A DNA stretch of 64,000 bases from Methanooceanicella nereidis (GCF_021023085.1 NZ_PGCK01000002.1:1-64000), one strand, 5' to 3'. Shown: positions 46,211 to 56,072, counted from the stretch's first letter. Program-made: numbers and translations. Notes: a model not told the origin generated them from the letters alone.

Positions 46211-46461
46211 ACAACACAAACCGCGCCATTAAACTTTAGTGTTTTGGAGAATGTTCGGGCCTTGTTTTAGCGTTGGTGAATTAGAGAAGTTAGTGCGTTG
46301 AGCCGAGCATTAGAGGTGTTAGAGCGTTGACAGTGATACTAGAGCCTTCGTGGTTTGGTGAGTAATTTTTAGAGATTTAGAGCCCTTAAAAAATCATATA
46401 AAAAATTTTGTGTTTCTGTGGTTCTGTGAGGTTATGTGCCTACCTGCCATCCGTCAGGCGC
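46211..46461. repeat. Family B right arm (with GxxExxY gene)
   Basis: Inverted copy of the 45442-45691 arm, about 250 bases, ACACAAACCGCGCCATTAAA to CTGCCATCCGTCAGGCGC. With the left arm it frames the GxxExxY pseudogene and its own promoter region. Confidence 0.88.
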
Positions 46462-46490
46462 AATTATTCTCTTTATAAAGCGCTAATACG

Positions 46491-47360
46491 TCATTCTTTA
46501 TACAGGGTATACCTGTACTGATGCATCCTTAACGCTATTTCCATATCCAGCTCGTTATACATGTCATATTGCAGCTTCATTGTGTCTTCTATCATGACTG
46601 ATTGTATGACATTTACTCCGCTGTCGAATAGTGAGTCGGGCAAGAGCTGCGCGCTGGGGCCGTAGATGCTTATGATACGGGCGTTCTTAGCATAGCTCAC
46701 CAGATCATCGAAGGTGCCGTTCATCAGCGTTGAGCCGGTGATTAAAACGACGTCCGACCTGGACAAGACTTCTTCATTTTCTTCTGCGCCGTGCAGGATG
46801 ACGTCCCTGGGGCCGTGTTCTATCTTATCGCCTACTATTATTGTCTCGAAGAATTCTTTTGGCCTGATGTCGGTTACATGAAGCTCTTTGGATTTTCCAA
46901 GGAACTCTTTTACCATGCCGCCGTAGCCTACTATCGTTATTACGTCCGTAGGCCTGGTGAAGTCTTTTATGGCCTTATCGCTGCGATAGCCTTTTTCGTA
47001 GAGACGGTCTCCGATTATGAGTGGCCCGGAGAGGGCGTTTAATGCTGCCAGGCCGATGGATCTTTTATGGATGTCGTCGGTGTTTATTGTTTCTTCCGCG
47101 ATCTCAAAAAGAGGCTTACCCACTAGGGTTTTTATGTAGTTTATGTATTCCTGTTTGTCTAACTTGCCGTAGACCGAGTGGATGCCCGTATAGTTCATTG
47201 AAATACCGCATTGTTTCTTTGAGCCTATAAGGACATTCCACTGGGGCTTGACCGCAAGACGGATAAGGTTGCCTGGCTCGAAGCCTTCTTCCCTGTACAG
47301 CGACTTTAGGTCGTTTAGTGCTTTGTTTAGGATCTTACTTGTTTTTATGTCTGAGGTCAT
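46491..47360 (-). CDS. DUF364/DUF4213 Rossmann-like protein
   Basis: A 289-residue member of the putative heavy-metal chelation family (DUF4213 N-terminal, DUF364 C-terminal). Key segments: SIGLAALNALS near residue 102, VITIVGYGGMVKEFLGKSKELHVTDIRP near 137, and SDVVLITGSTLMNGTFDDLV near 208. The fold suggests substrate or metal binding; activity is unknown. It stands alone. Confidence 0.85.
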   Translation of the reverse strand: MTSDIKTSKILNKALNDLKSLYREEGFEPGNLIRLAVKPQWNVLIGSKKQCGISMNYTGIHSVYGKLDKQEYINYIKTLVGKPLFEIAEETINTDDIHKRSIGLAALNALSGPLIIGDRLYEKGYRSDKAIKDFTRPTDVITIVGYGGMVKEFLGKSKELHVTDIRPKEFFETIIVGDKIEHGPRDVILHGAEENEEVLSRSDVVLITGSTLMNGTFDDLVSYAKNARIISIYGPSAQLLPDSLFDSGVNVIQSVMIEDTMKLQYDMYNELDMEIALRMHQYRYTLYKE

Positions 47361-47601
47361 TATGGAAGCCTCTTTTGTCGATGAGATCAGGAGGGTTATG
47401 GTTAATTATTGTTGGTAACTTATTTAAAGGTATGTTAAGCTGAAGGGATTAACGTAAGTGATTAGATCAGAAAATCAATAAATTCTTATACTAATTTTCA
47501 CTATATTGTATAAAACATTAGTATTTGTTTCGGGAGATCAACTCATGTCTTTAATAAGGCATAATATATTTAAAATCGCAGGGATCAACGTTATTATAGA
47601 T

Positions 47602-47796
47602 ATGTCCAAAAGATTTTCTGCTACTTTTAAAGTCGAAGTCGATAAGGACGGCTATTTTTGTGCCGCTGATCTTGAGCAGGGCATATTAACGGATGGAAAA
47701 GATAGGGATGAGCTATTAAAAAATATCGATGAAGCCGTAGAATGCCATTTTGATGTGCCTTCCATGGAAGTCGACATCAGGATCATTGGCCTGTAA
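47602..47796 (+). CDS. hicB: HicB-like antitoxin
   Basis: A 64-residue HicB-fold protein: FSATFKVEVDKDGYFCAADLEQGILTDGKDRDELLKNIDEAVECHF is the usual partial RNase-H-like domain. No separate DNA-binding tail is present. ATG 47602 (MSKRFSATF) is family-like; ATG 47545 with GGGAGATCA upstream would add 19 residues. A HicA-like frame follows 26 bases after its stop, which supports a toxin-antitoxin pair. Confidence 0.82.
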   Translation: MSKRFSATFKVEVDKDGYFCAADLEQGILTDGKDRDELLKNIDEAVECHFDVPSMEVDIRIIGL

Positions 47797-47822
47797 TAAT
47801 TCTTTTTTCTGGCGATACCCGG

Positions 47823-48071
47823 TCAAAGTTACCGGTCATTAAAGGTAAAGACATTTTTAAGTATCTAAGAAAACATGGATACGTCAAGAGATCGTGCAAG
47901 GGTAGCCATCACAGTTATAAGAGAGCTGATGGGAAAGGTTCAATTATCACAGTTGCAGTGCATGGAAATGATGAGATCCGGGAAGGAACACTGAGAAATC
48001 TTATTAAATACCTGGCTATGAATGAGGGTAAGAGCGAAGAAGAGATCAAAAAAGAATTAATGGAACTATGA
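47823..48071 (+). pseudogene. hicA: HicA-like mRNA interferase, no usual start codon
   Basis: The frame reads SKLPVIKGKDIFKYLRKHGY, then VKRSCKGSHHSYKRADGKGS with the catalytic His in GSHH, then ITVAVHGNDEIREGTLRNLI: a clear HicA dsRBD-fold toxin. No ATG, GTG or TTG is in frame ahead of it; where Met is expected the codon is CGG. It may therefore be dead, or start at a rare codon such as ATA/ATT just after hicB. It extends 15-20 residues past the usual end (NEGKSEEEIKKELMEL). Confidence 0.75.
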
Positions 48072-48086
48072 TCATTATCTGGATAC

Positions 48087-48455
48087 TCAGAGTTCAGTGT
48101 ATTTTTTGTTTGACCCTCGAGCTTTTTCTACCGGGTATTTTTTCTCGTTGATCTCCATCTTTTTTGTAAGCTCTTCGGCCAGGTCGATGTCGTATACCTG
48201 GGAGAACCTGAGGATGAAGAACATGACGTCTGCCAGCTCTTGGGTTATCTGCTCGCGGGTCTCGTCCTTGAAGAATAAGCCTTCTATCTCATTGTTTGAC
48301 TTGAAGCGGAAGTTATCAAGTAGCTCGGCGGCTTCCGTAGAGATGCCTATCGCCAGATCCTTTGCGTTGTGGAAACGGTCCCAGTCGCGGTCTTCGCAGA
48401 AGCGCTGGACTTCGGATTTCAGGTCGTTGACGGTGGATGAAGAGTCGGAAGGCAT
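48087..48455 (-). CDS. MazG-like nucleotide pyrophosphohydrolase
   Basis: A 122-residue all-helical enzyme of the MazG/dCTPase group that removes pyrophosphate from (d)NTPs. The metal-binding motif is EAAELLDNF (ExxE) near residue 41 and ELADVMFFILRFSQ (ExxD) near residue 73, with RDWDRFHNAKDLAIGIS before it. The small size and sequence suit the dCTP/house-cleaning subgroup. It converges on hicA. Confidence 0.88.
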   Translation of the reverse strand: MPSDSSSTVNDLKSEVQRFCEDRDWDRFHNAKDLAIGISTEAAELLDNFRFKSNNEIEGLFFKDETREQITQELADVMFFILRFSQVYDIDLAEELTKKMEINEKKYPVEKARGSNKKYTEL

Positions 48456-48537
48456 GATAGGATGGTTTTATTTGGAGAGTATAAAAGGTTTTCGTAAAAA
48501 TAATATATTAATAATAAAATTAAATATTGAAACATCT

Positions 48538-48987
48538 TTAGTAATCGATATTCGAGATATATTCATGTATTTGGTCTACACATTTTTGCAAATCGGATTC
48601 AATCTCACATTCCCAAAAAACAAAAACTTTCCATCCCGTATTTACTAAAGCTTCAGTTTTTTTCTTATCCCTTTCAACATTTTTCCTAAATTTTTCGTCC
48701 CAAAAATTTTTATGTGTTTTCGTTGTCGGGGGATTGCATTTAGGGCATCTATGCCAAAAACAACCATGAACGAATATTGCGATTTTTTTCCCAGGATAAG
48801 CAATATCAGGTCTACCAGGTGCTTTTTTCCAATGTAACCGATAACCTGATAGCCCTGCATCTCTTAATGCTTTTCTTAATTTTAGTTCAGGTTTGGTATC
48901 TTTTCCCCTTATCGAGCTCATAACTCTTGAGGTTACTTCTGACTCGGGTATAGGAGACCTTCCGTCCCTTATGAATTCCATATACAT
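48538..48987 (-). CDS. vsr: Vsr-type very short patch repair endonuclease
   Basis: A 149-residue mismatch endonuclease that nicks T:G mismatches produced by deamination of 5-methylcytosine. The start SRVMSSIRGKDTKPELKLRKAL, RLHWKKAPGRPDIAYPGKKIAIFVHG (catalytic Asp) and GCFWHRCPKC with later Cys/His zinc residues are hallmarks. It is divergent from the cytosine methylase at 49 kb, its usual partner. AT-rich codon use unlike the neighbouring core genes. Confidence 0.95.
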   Translation of the reverse strand: MYMEFIRDGRSPIPESEVTSRVMSSIRGKDTKPELKLRKALRDAGLSGYRLHWKKAPGRPDIAYPGKKIAIFVHGCFWHRCPKCNPPTTKTHKNFWDEKFRKNVERDKKKTEALVNTGWKVFVFWECEIESDLQKCVDQIHEYISNIDY

Positions 48988-49091
48988 TACCTATTCTAAT
49001 TTGCTAATATCATAGTAAAATACTTTTACCGCGGTCTATAATTAGTTATAAGTCCAAGGAGAATAGTAAGGATTGATCGTCAATCTTATAT

Positions 49092-51173
49092 ATGAAAAGT
49101 GACATCTATAAGGACAGTGACTACAAAATGAATGAAAAAGCATCAGGAATAACAGTTATCGATTTATTCTGTGGAGGAGGGGGTTTTAGCGAAGGATTCC
49201 ATCAAGCAGGTTATAATGTAGTGTATGGTATCGATAATTGGAAGCCCGCATGCGATACACATACAATTAATGGCTTAGGTGAAACTGATCGCATAGATCT
49301 TTTAAAAATTGATGTTGATGGTATATTAAATATTAAAAAAGAACTTGAAATAAAATATAATAAAATAGACATCGTTATTGGAAGCCCACCATGTACAGAA
49401 TTTTCCTATGCTAAGAAAGCCGGTAGAGGGGATATTGAAAAAGGTATGCTTTTAGTAAGAAAGCACTTATTGTTCGTCACATTATTTAAACCAAAATATT
49501 GGCTTATGGAGAATGTTCCAAGATTAGAATCAGTATTAAACGAAGAATGCGATGGTTCAAAAAACTCCGGTTGGACTATATCATATGAAAAATTAGGGAT
49601 ACCCACCCATAGATTTAGAGAATTAGGTCTAGAAGGATCCTCATTAGAGATACCATATGGTGAAGTATTCACAGCTTCAGATTTTGGTGCGCCGGAGAAT
49701 AGAAAAAGGTTCATAGCGGGTAACTTTCCAATAGGATTAATGAATGACCAAAAAGTTGGAAAGGATGTTGATGTAAGTTTAGGTGGACTCTTAAAAAGAT
49801 TAAAAGACAGTTTAATTGTGAGTGAAAAAACTGGCTTTATTGAAGACCCTAACTATAGAGGACACTTTATTAGAAAAGATGATCTGAGAGATTATAATTA
49901 TAATACTTCTTTACATCCAATGTATTGGGAAGAGATGCGACATTTAAAAAGACGACATATTCAGTATGGTAGAATGAACTTGCCAGAAGACCCAAGCGTA
50001 CCGGCAAGAACTATCATGGCAACAGCGACATCGTCCTCAAGAGAGTCATTGATATTCGAGACAGATGAGTATCAATTATACCAAGGTAAAAAAAGAAAGA
50101 TATTTAGACAGCCAAAAGTTCGAGAAGTAGCCTGCATACAGGGATTTCCCCTCGACTTTCAGTTAGTGGCATCTAGGTTGAATGATAGATATAAATTGAT
50201 TGGAAATGCAGTCCCATGCCAGTTATCTTATGCGCTTGCTAAAGCAATATCTACAAAAATAAAAATGAACTATTCAAAAATAAAAGATATGGATTTTAAA
50301 GAAAGGGCAAAATCGACATTAGATATGCAAGTTTTGAATAATAATGGACCTATAGTATCAAGACCAGTACAGATAGTTGATGAAGCAATAATTAATGGTA
50401 ATGTTCATAAGACCTTTAAAGCAAAACCATTGAAGAACATTCGTAGAAAATTATTATCTTCAAAATTAGAGCAGGATTCAAGTGTAGTAATATTTGAGAA
50501 TGCAGACTCTGAAGATGGGAAGGTCTCTGGTAGTTTAGTTTGGAAAGCGTGTATACAGAGGGGAATGGGTAGTAAATTTTATAAAGTATATATAGACGAG
50601 ACAAGTATATCAAATATATTGTTGGATTTAAGTATACCATTTGATTCATTTTTATTAAGAAAACTGGTAAGAGAAGGAATAAATGAGGTTGATAAGGGAG
50701 CACCAAAATTCACAGATAATTGGTCAGAGTTCCCGGGATGGCTGGCGGATAATAATGAGTATTTATCATATATTACCGCAGAAAGAATAAATTTCCCAGC
50801 GACAACGTTGTTACAAAAAGCATTTACAACTGATGTCCCGGATTTGAATGGATATGTAGGCCCAATAGACATATTCGACAGTATAGATGCAATTATGTTA
50901 TTATTATTTAATAACGAAGAATTTTTACATTTAAAAAATAGAATGATTAGAATCAGTCATATTAAAGATAATAATAATTATCCGAATCGAATAGATCCTA
51001 GAATTATAAACGAGATTAATAATACTGATATACCTCTAGTGACCTTGACTGCTGCAACATTAAATATTTGTATTTTAATAAAAATGTATGAACAGGATGA
51101 AGATATTAATAATCCATATTATAAATCTTTAATTAAAGCAAAAGATATGATAAAAAAATGGTGTAAAAAATAA
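49092..51173 (+). CDS. dcm: DNA (cytosine-5) methyltransferase
   Basis: A 693-residue C5-methyltransferase of a restriction-modification system. Motif I VIDLFCGGGGFSEGFHQAG near residue 22, motif IV with catalytic Cys GSPPCTEFS, motif VI WLMENVPRLES, motif VIII APENRKRFIAGNF, motif IX REVACIQGFP and motif X IGNAVPCQLSYALA. After about residue 400 comes an unrecognised ~290-residue tail that may be extra specificity or protein-interaction region. Strongly AT-rich, suggesting transfer. ATG 49092 or 49128. Confidence 0.93.
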   Translation: MKSDIYKDSDYKMNEKASGITVIDLFCGGGGFSEGFHQAGYNVVYGIDNWKPACDTHTINGLGETDRIDLLKIDVDGILNIKKELEIKYNKIDIVIGSPPCTEFSYAKKAGRGDIEKGMLLVRKHLLFVTLFKPKYWLMENVPRLESVLNEECDGSKNSGWTISYEKLGIPTHRFRELGLEGSSLEIPYGEVFTASDFGAPENRKRFIAGNFPIGLMNDQKVGKDVDVSLGGLLKRLKDSLIVSEKTGFIEDPNYRGHFIRKDDLRDYNYNTSLHPMYWEEMRHLKRRHIQYGRMNLPEDPSVPARTIMATATSSSRESLIFETDEYQLYQGKKRKIFRQPKVREVACIQGFPLDFQLVASRLNDRYKLIGNAVPCQLSYALAKAISTKIKMNYSKIKDMDFKERAKSTLDMQVLNNNGPIVSRPVQIVDEAIINGNVHKTFKAKPLKNIRRKLLSSKLEQDSSVVIFENADSEDGKVSGSLVWKACIQRGMGSKFYKVYIDETSISNILLDLSIPFDSFLLRKLVREGINEVDKGAPKFTDNWSEFPGWLADNNEYLSYITAERINFPATTLLQKAFTTDVPDLNGYVGPIDIFDSIDAIMLLLFNNEEFLHLKNRMIRISHIKDNNNYPNRIDPRIINEINNTDIPLVTLTAATLNICILIKMYEQDEDINNPYYKSLIKAKDMIKKWCKK

Positions 51174-51202
51174 TTTTGTGAAAATAAATATTTATATTAT
51201 TT

Positions 51203-51985
51203 TTATTGATATAGAATCGGAGACAGCCATTCCAACAATTGTGTTTGTGTAGGAACACATGTACCTCTTGATACCGCTAATTGCTGCATTTGAGTAAATA
51301 CTTTTTTATAATCGATATTATTCAAATTAGGAATATCGTGCACATATTCAACGAATTTATAAGTCTCATAGGGTATCCTAATACATGTTAGGAGAGTATT
51401 TATCCGACCGACATTATAATCATATTTTCCATCAAATGTAGGTTTACCATCATCAGTATGATGATATTTAACATCCTCATTCCATCCCAGAATATTTAAA
51501 AAATGCAAAAAACCTAATGTGCCATATGGCAGATACTTCCCAACAGAATCATCAATATCAGTTATTACAGATAGAATCTGCTCGTTAGGTTCATATCTTA
51601 CTTTCCCATTCACTATAGTGTGATCCAATAAATATGCATTTCTATATATTAAAACCAATAGATACTTAAAATAATCTTCATTAATTCCAGCGATTTTAGA
51701 TAAGGGTCCCCAGATGTCTTGAAAAGTCATTTTTATACCTGAGTTTCCTACCTGAGGGGTCATATCAAATGGATTATTGTTTTTCTCTCTTTCTGTTTCT
51801 TTTCCAGGTTTTAAAAAATAGACTTCTACGTTGTCGGATAAAATTTCTACCACATGTTTACAAGGATTGTCTATTGTGCCTTTATTCCAAGATATTGCTT
51901 CACTTATCATTTTTTCCCTATTAATTCGTAAAGGTACAGGTTTTCCTCTTTGATTTTTTGTTCTTAAAATACTTTCATGATGCAT
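51203..51985 (-). CDS. Unknown protein, candidate restriction partner
   Basis: A 260-residue protein that I do not recognise. It converges on the cytosine methylase with a 29-base gap and shares its AT-rich composition, so a restriction endonuclease is the leading guess by position. Visible features: KPVPLRINREKMISEAISWN near the start, GTLGFLHFLNILGWNEDVKYH in the middle, and conserved-looking HHTDDGKPTFDGKYDY. I see no clear PD-(D/E)XK or HNH motif. Confidence 0.6.
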   Translation of the reverse strand: MHHESILRTKNQRGKPVPLRINREKMISEAISWNKGTIDNPCKHVVEILSDNVEVYFLKPGKETEREKNNNPFDMTPQVGNSGIKMTFQDIWGPLSKIAGINEDYFKYLLVLIYRNAYLLDHTIVNGKVRYEPNEQILSVITDIDDSVGKYLPYGTLGFLHFLNILGWNEDVKYHHTDDGKPTFDGKYDYNVGRINTLLTCIRIPYETYKFVEYVHDIPNLNNIDYKKVFTQMQQLAVSRGTCVPTQTQLLEWLSPILYQ

Positions 51986-52634
51986 AATAACATAGAATAT
52001 TTTTAATATGCATGATATAAAAATTGTTCTAACAAGAAGAGGAATATTCTTAAGCTAACCAAATGACCCGAGTAATATTTAAAGAATGTATTACCCAACA
52101 TTTATCACAGAAAAATCGAGAGCACTAAGTGTATTCCAAATATAAAACATGAAATATAGTTTAGGCATATAGGTTTTGTCGATAATAAATAAGATATATT
52201 GTTGGATTTTTAGAGATTTGTATTTGTATTTTAATAGAGATGTTTTATATAAATGGGTAAAAGTATTTGGATATGTGTGCCGAGTGATTTTTCATACTAA
52301 CCTACCTAAAGTATGTAAACATCACTTAAATATTTATAAAACTGATAAAAACATGATTGACACAAATAGTAAGACAAATACAGGTACTTCACCAGAAAAA
52401 AGATAGCAAACCCAAGAATAATAATCATAAAATAAATTATACAAAAAACCTCTATTATCACAAATTTTTAATATTTATGATAAATGAGAATTAAAATATT
52501 GGGGATTGTTTTAGGGACTGCGCCATATGAGTGAGTAAAAATTAAGGAATACGTTTCACTAAGTTAAATTATGTGGAGGTTACTCAATTAGAAAGAAAAA
52601 AATTTGTTATCATATATTGTATACTCACGAAATA
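51986..52634. other. AT-rich gap at the edge of the methylase island
   Basis: About 650 bases of very AT-rich sequence. A 76-codon + frame (52176-52406) is of low complexity and not called. No repeat arm was seen here. Confidence 0.4.
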
Positions 52635-55600
52635 TTAACTCCATTTCGGACAATACATCTGGTACGGGCAATATCTCCCCGGCCCCGTATTCCCACCGCA
52701 GTTCTCTATCACATTAAACCCTTTCTCATAGTCATTTTTAATGCCATCTGCAAGCTTGAGTAAATCCGCCAGGGTATCCTCAATCTTAACCGCCTTGCAT
52801 CTCCCATTGACATTTTTCATACATCCATCATCTGAAACCTCAAACACCCTAGGAACCTCATCTTCAAGAAGCTCCAATGTCAACCTCTTAGGATTGTACC
52901 CCAAAGCCTTCAAAGCAGGATCATTCTCAAATGCAAGTTTATAAACCACAAGCTGGCTATCCCGGTCAACGGCAGCAGGCTCCTTTCCAGTCTTATAATC
53001 AATGATCTCGATGTCGCCATTGCTGCCAATTCTATCTATACGGTCTATCTTGCCGGTAAAGTGATACCCGTCAAGAACGAAATTGAACATCTGCTCAGTC
53101 ATCAGGTTATTTGACATCCTATCCTTATTACGTGCCCAAAACACGTCAAATATCAAATTAGCCCTCTTGATGTTTACTCCATTATATTTCTGCATCTTAG
53201 CGAGGTCTTTTGCAATCTTATCAATGTCCTCTCTCGAATTCACTTTATTCTTTACCGCAAGTTCGAGCACTTCATGAACAAAGCTTCCAAACCCTAACGC
53301 GCTGTCCCCTTCGCTGTCATCGTCGCGCGAAGGCATCCTCAACACATAGGAAAGCTCAAATTTCTTAGGACACTCGCGGTAAGTTTTCAAAGCGGAGAAA
53401 GATAACTTAAACTCTTCAGGAACGAATTTTAAGCCTCTGGGAATACCGTCGCTAATATTCGATAGAATGATCCCGGCTTCTTCTGCAGCAGTCTTCGCTT
53501 CAGGTATGTTTATCGAATGCCCGTTCCCTGAAAGGCTCTGATAAAGTAAAAGATTATAGAGAGCCAGTTCCGGATCGGAATCCATATTGGCCAGTAATAG
53601 ATTTTTGATCTCTGCTTTCTTCCTATCGAGATCAGAATCCCGGTCCATTCCGACGACTATTGCAGTTATGTCCTCAACAAATTCTACATCCTTATGCAAT
53701 TCATCGTTTTCATAACATGCTTCATCGATAAATTCAGACGGATCCCTTTCTTTATCCCCATAGCTTCTCGCATAACAAAGATTCAGCACCTTCTTTGCCC
53801 TGGTATATGCGACATATGCAAGACGCCTTTCTTCTTTGATCCTCAACTCTTTTTTCCTGGCTTTCAACGCTTCTTCCATCTCTTTTTCAGATCCGTACCC
53901 GGCCTCGAATATCGCCTTATAGCGGTCATTCATTTCATCGGGGATCAAAGGTTCCCTTCCACCCGACGTTATGGGGAACTTACTTTCCACAAGATCAGCG
54001 ATATAGACATGATCAAACTCCAGCCCTTTCGCCGCATGACAGGTCATCAAGACCACGCCATGAGCATCCTCGATCTGTGGAGACTCAAGGTCATCGCCAA
54101 GCTCGTCCAGCATCTCCATGTACTCAATAAATCCGGGCAGGTCAGTCCCGTAAAACTCCTGGAATTCCAGTATGACATCATAAAGATGCTTTAAATTAAG
54201 CATCGAAAGGCGATTATCAATAGTCGCCTCATGCGAGAACTGTCTCGAAAGCCCGGAAACATCATAAATATCAAGCAAGAGTTCCTGTAAAGGCTTATTT
54301 TTATTATTCCTCAATTCCTGTATCTTTGCCAGCAGTAAACGGATCTTATTTCTTCCTTCCTTAGACAGGCCGGAAGGCAAAGCTCCCATCATGACATTTT
54401 GTATGCTGCCCCTTTTTGCCGCTTTTGCGAGAACGTGAGAATCAGACATAGACAGTCCGTACTTATAATGTAAAAGACTCCACCACTGCTGGTCCGCGCT
54501 ATATCTCGGGTTTTCCAGGTTAGCAATAACGTAAAGATAAGCCAGAGCGGTCCTGATCTCCTGCCTCTTCAGGAAACCTGTATTGCTTACAAGCTGGAAC
54601 GGCACACCCCGTCGCTGAAAAGCAGTCTGGATCATAGACGCGGACGAGTGAGAACGGAAAAGAACAGCGATATCATCATGCTTTATGCCGTTATTGACTA
54701 ACAGTTCAACTTCCTCGACTATCCTTCTGGCCTGCTCATTCGGGTTTTTCAAGCTGATAAGCCTTACCTTATCCCCTTCAGTATTATTTGCCGATCTTAA
54801 CAGAGGAGTATCTTCAGGATCATCATAATTATTGACAATAAGCCTGTGCGCAGTCCTCAATATCGTATCTGTCGAGCGATAATTTTCTATAAGCTTATAC
54901 TCTTTAGCTTTCAGTTCCTTCTTAAAGTCCCCGATATTTTCCGGATATGCACCCCTGAAAGCATAGATAGCCTGATTCTCATCTCCGACGACTGTGATAT
55001 TCTTACATTTAGATGTCAATATCTTAAGGAGCTTGAACTGCTGCCTGTTAGTATCCTGGAATTCATCGACGATAACATAATCATATAGATCGGCCAGTAC
55101 TTCATCATCGATATCGCTGGCATACTCCAGCGTCAATTTAATGAGGTCGGCATAGTCAAGCATTTTCTTTTCGGCTTTCTTCTCTTCATAGCCTTTCCAT
55201 GCTTTTAAAAACTCGACATATTTCTCATATTCATCATACAGCGCAAGGAATTCGTTGAGCCGTTTCTTTTCTTCCCTCAGCTCCTTTGTCTGCACATCCA
55301 GATGTAAAGTCTTGATCCTGAAACGTGCATTATAAACTTCCGTTTCAAGATCGCTTTTCTTAGAATAATACCCCTTCAATTGAGATTCAAGACCCGAAAT
55401 ATATTCTTCAAAGTCATGCTGATACAGGTCAAGGTCTTTCGCCCTCTGTATACTGGTAATGTAATTACCAATCTTATAAGCAGGCACATCCAGTTCCTTA
55501 AAAAGTAAAAATTTAGCGTCAGTCTCATCCAGTATCTTATGATCATCGGTGATGCCAGTAGTATCCGAATTATCCCTCAGAAATTTAGAGCAAAACGCAT

Positions 55601-55883
55601 GAAACGTATTAGCGTAAACATCGCGCCCTTCAGGAACGACCTTAACAAGCTCATCTTTCATATGTCCGGCGGCTTCGCGCGAAAAAGTAAGCATCAATAA
55701 CCTTTCAGGCTTCAATTTTTTCTCTTTGATCAAATAAGCGGTCTTGGCAGTGATCATAGTGGTCTTTCCAGTACCTGCGCCTGCCGTGACCAGTACAGGG
55801 CCTTCAACATCCATTATCGCCTGTTTTTGCTCATTGTTAAGTATCCTCCCCGTGATCTCCCTGAAGGACTCGAAAAAATCCAT
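52635..55883 (-). CDS. UvrD-type helicase with RecB/AddB-like nuclease domain
   Basis: A 1082-residue superfamily I 3'-5' helicase: Walker A VLVTAGAGTGKTTMI near residue 34, Ia LLMLTFSREAAGHM, DEFQDTNRQQ (Walker B) near residue 280, VGDENQAIYAFRG, AKGLEFDHVYI and RLAYVAYTRAKK. The C-terminal ~260 residues resemble a RecB-family nuclease: LSFSALKTYRECPKKFELSY, IEIIDYKTGKE (motif II/III Asp-Lys), and CPYQMYC near the end, where four Cys could hold a 4Fe-4S cluster as in AddB/Cas4. Likely DNA repair. ATG 55883 with GGGTG upstream; the longer open frame is not used. Confidence 0.9.
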   Translation of the reverse strand: MDFFESFREITGRILNNEQKQAIMDVEGPVLVTAGAGTGKTTMITAKTAYLIKEKKLKPERLLMLTFSREAAGHMKDELVKVVPEGRDVYANTFHAFCSKFLRDNSDTTGITDDHKILDETDAKFLLFKELDVPAYKIGNYITSIQRAKDLDLYQHDFEEYISGLESQLKGYYSKKSDLETEVYNARFRIKTLHLDVQTKELREEKKRLNEFLALYDEYEKYVEFLKAWKGYEEKKAEKKMLDYADLIKLTLEYASDIDDEVLADLYDYVIVDEFQDTNRQQFKLLKILTSKCKNITVVGDENQAIYAFRGAYPENIGDFKKELKAKEYKLIENYRSTDTILRTAHRLIVNNYDDPEDTPLLRSANNTEGDKVRLISLKNPNEQARRIVEEVELLVNNGIKHDDIAVLFRSHSSASMIQTAFQRRGVPFQLVSNTGFLKRQEIRTALAYLYVIANLENPRYSADQQWWSLLHYKYGLSMSDSHVLAKAAKRGSIQNVMMGALPSGLSKEGRNKIRLLLAKIQELRNNKNKPLQELLLDIYDVSGLSRQFSHEATIDNRLSMLNLKHLYDVILEFQEFYGTDLPGFIEYMEMLDELGDDLESPQIEDAHGVVLMTCHAAKGLEFDHVYIADLVESKFPITSGGREPLIPDEMNDRYKAIFEAGYGSEKEMEEALKARKKELRIKEERRLAYVAYTRAKKVLNLCYARSYGDKERDPSEFIDEACYENDELHKDVEFVEDITAIVVGMDRDSDLDRKKAEIKNLLLANMDSDPELALYNLLLYQSLSGNGHSINIPEAKTAAEEAGIILSNISDGIPRGLKFVPEEFKLSFSALKTYRECPKKFELSYVLRMPSRDDDSEGDSALGFGSFVHEVLELAVKNKVNSREDIDKIAKDLAKMQKYNGVNIKRANLIFDVFWARNKDRMSNNLMTEQMFNFVLDGYHFTGKIDRIDRIGSNGDIEIIDYKTGKEPAAVDRDSQLVVYKLAFENDPALKALGYNPKRLTLELLEDEVPRVFEVSDDGCMKNVNGRCKAVKIEDTLADLLKLADGIKNDYEKGFNVIENCGGNTGPGRYCPYQMYCPKWS

Positions 55884-56072
55884 AATTACACCCAAATAAT
55901 TGATACTAATATAATGGATTACTATCCAGGTTATAAAAGATATAGCTGATGATATATAAATATTATCAATTTTTGTTTTATAACATAATTTTATGTTATT
56001 TATAAATAAAAAGAACGTGTAAAACAAAAATGTCAAAAGAGTACAAGTTTATACCACCAGCTTTTTTAACCG

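Noticed and set aside
52176-52406. 76-codon + strand frame in the AT-rich gap
   Set aside because: Low-complexity, AT-driven frame with no SD or family-like features.
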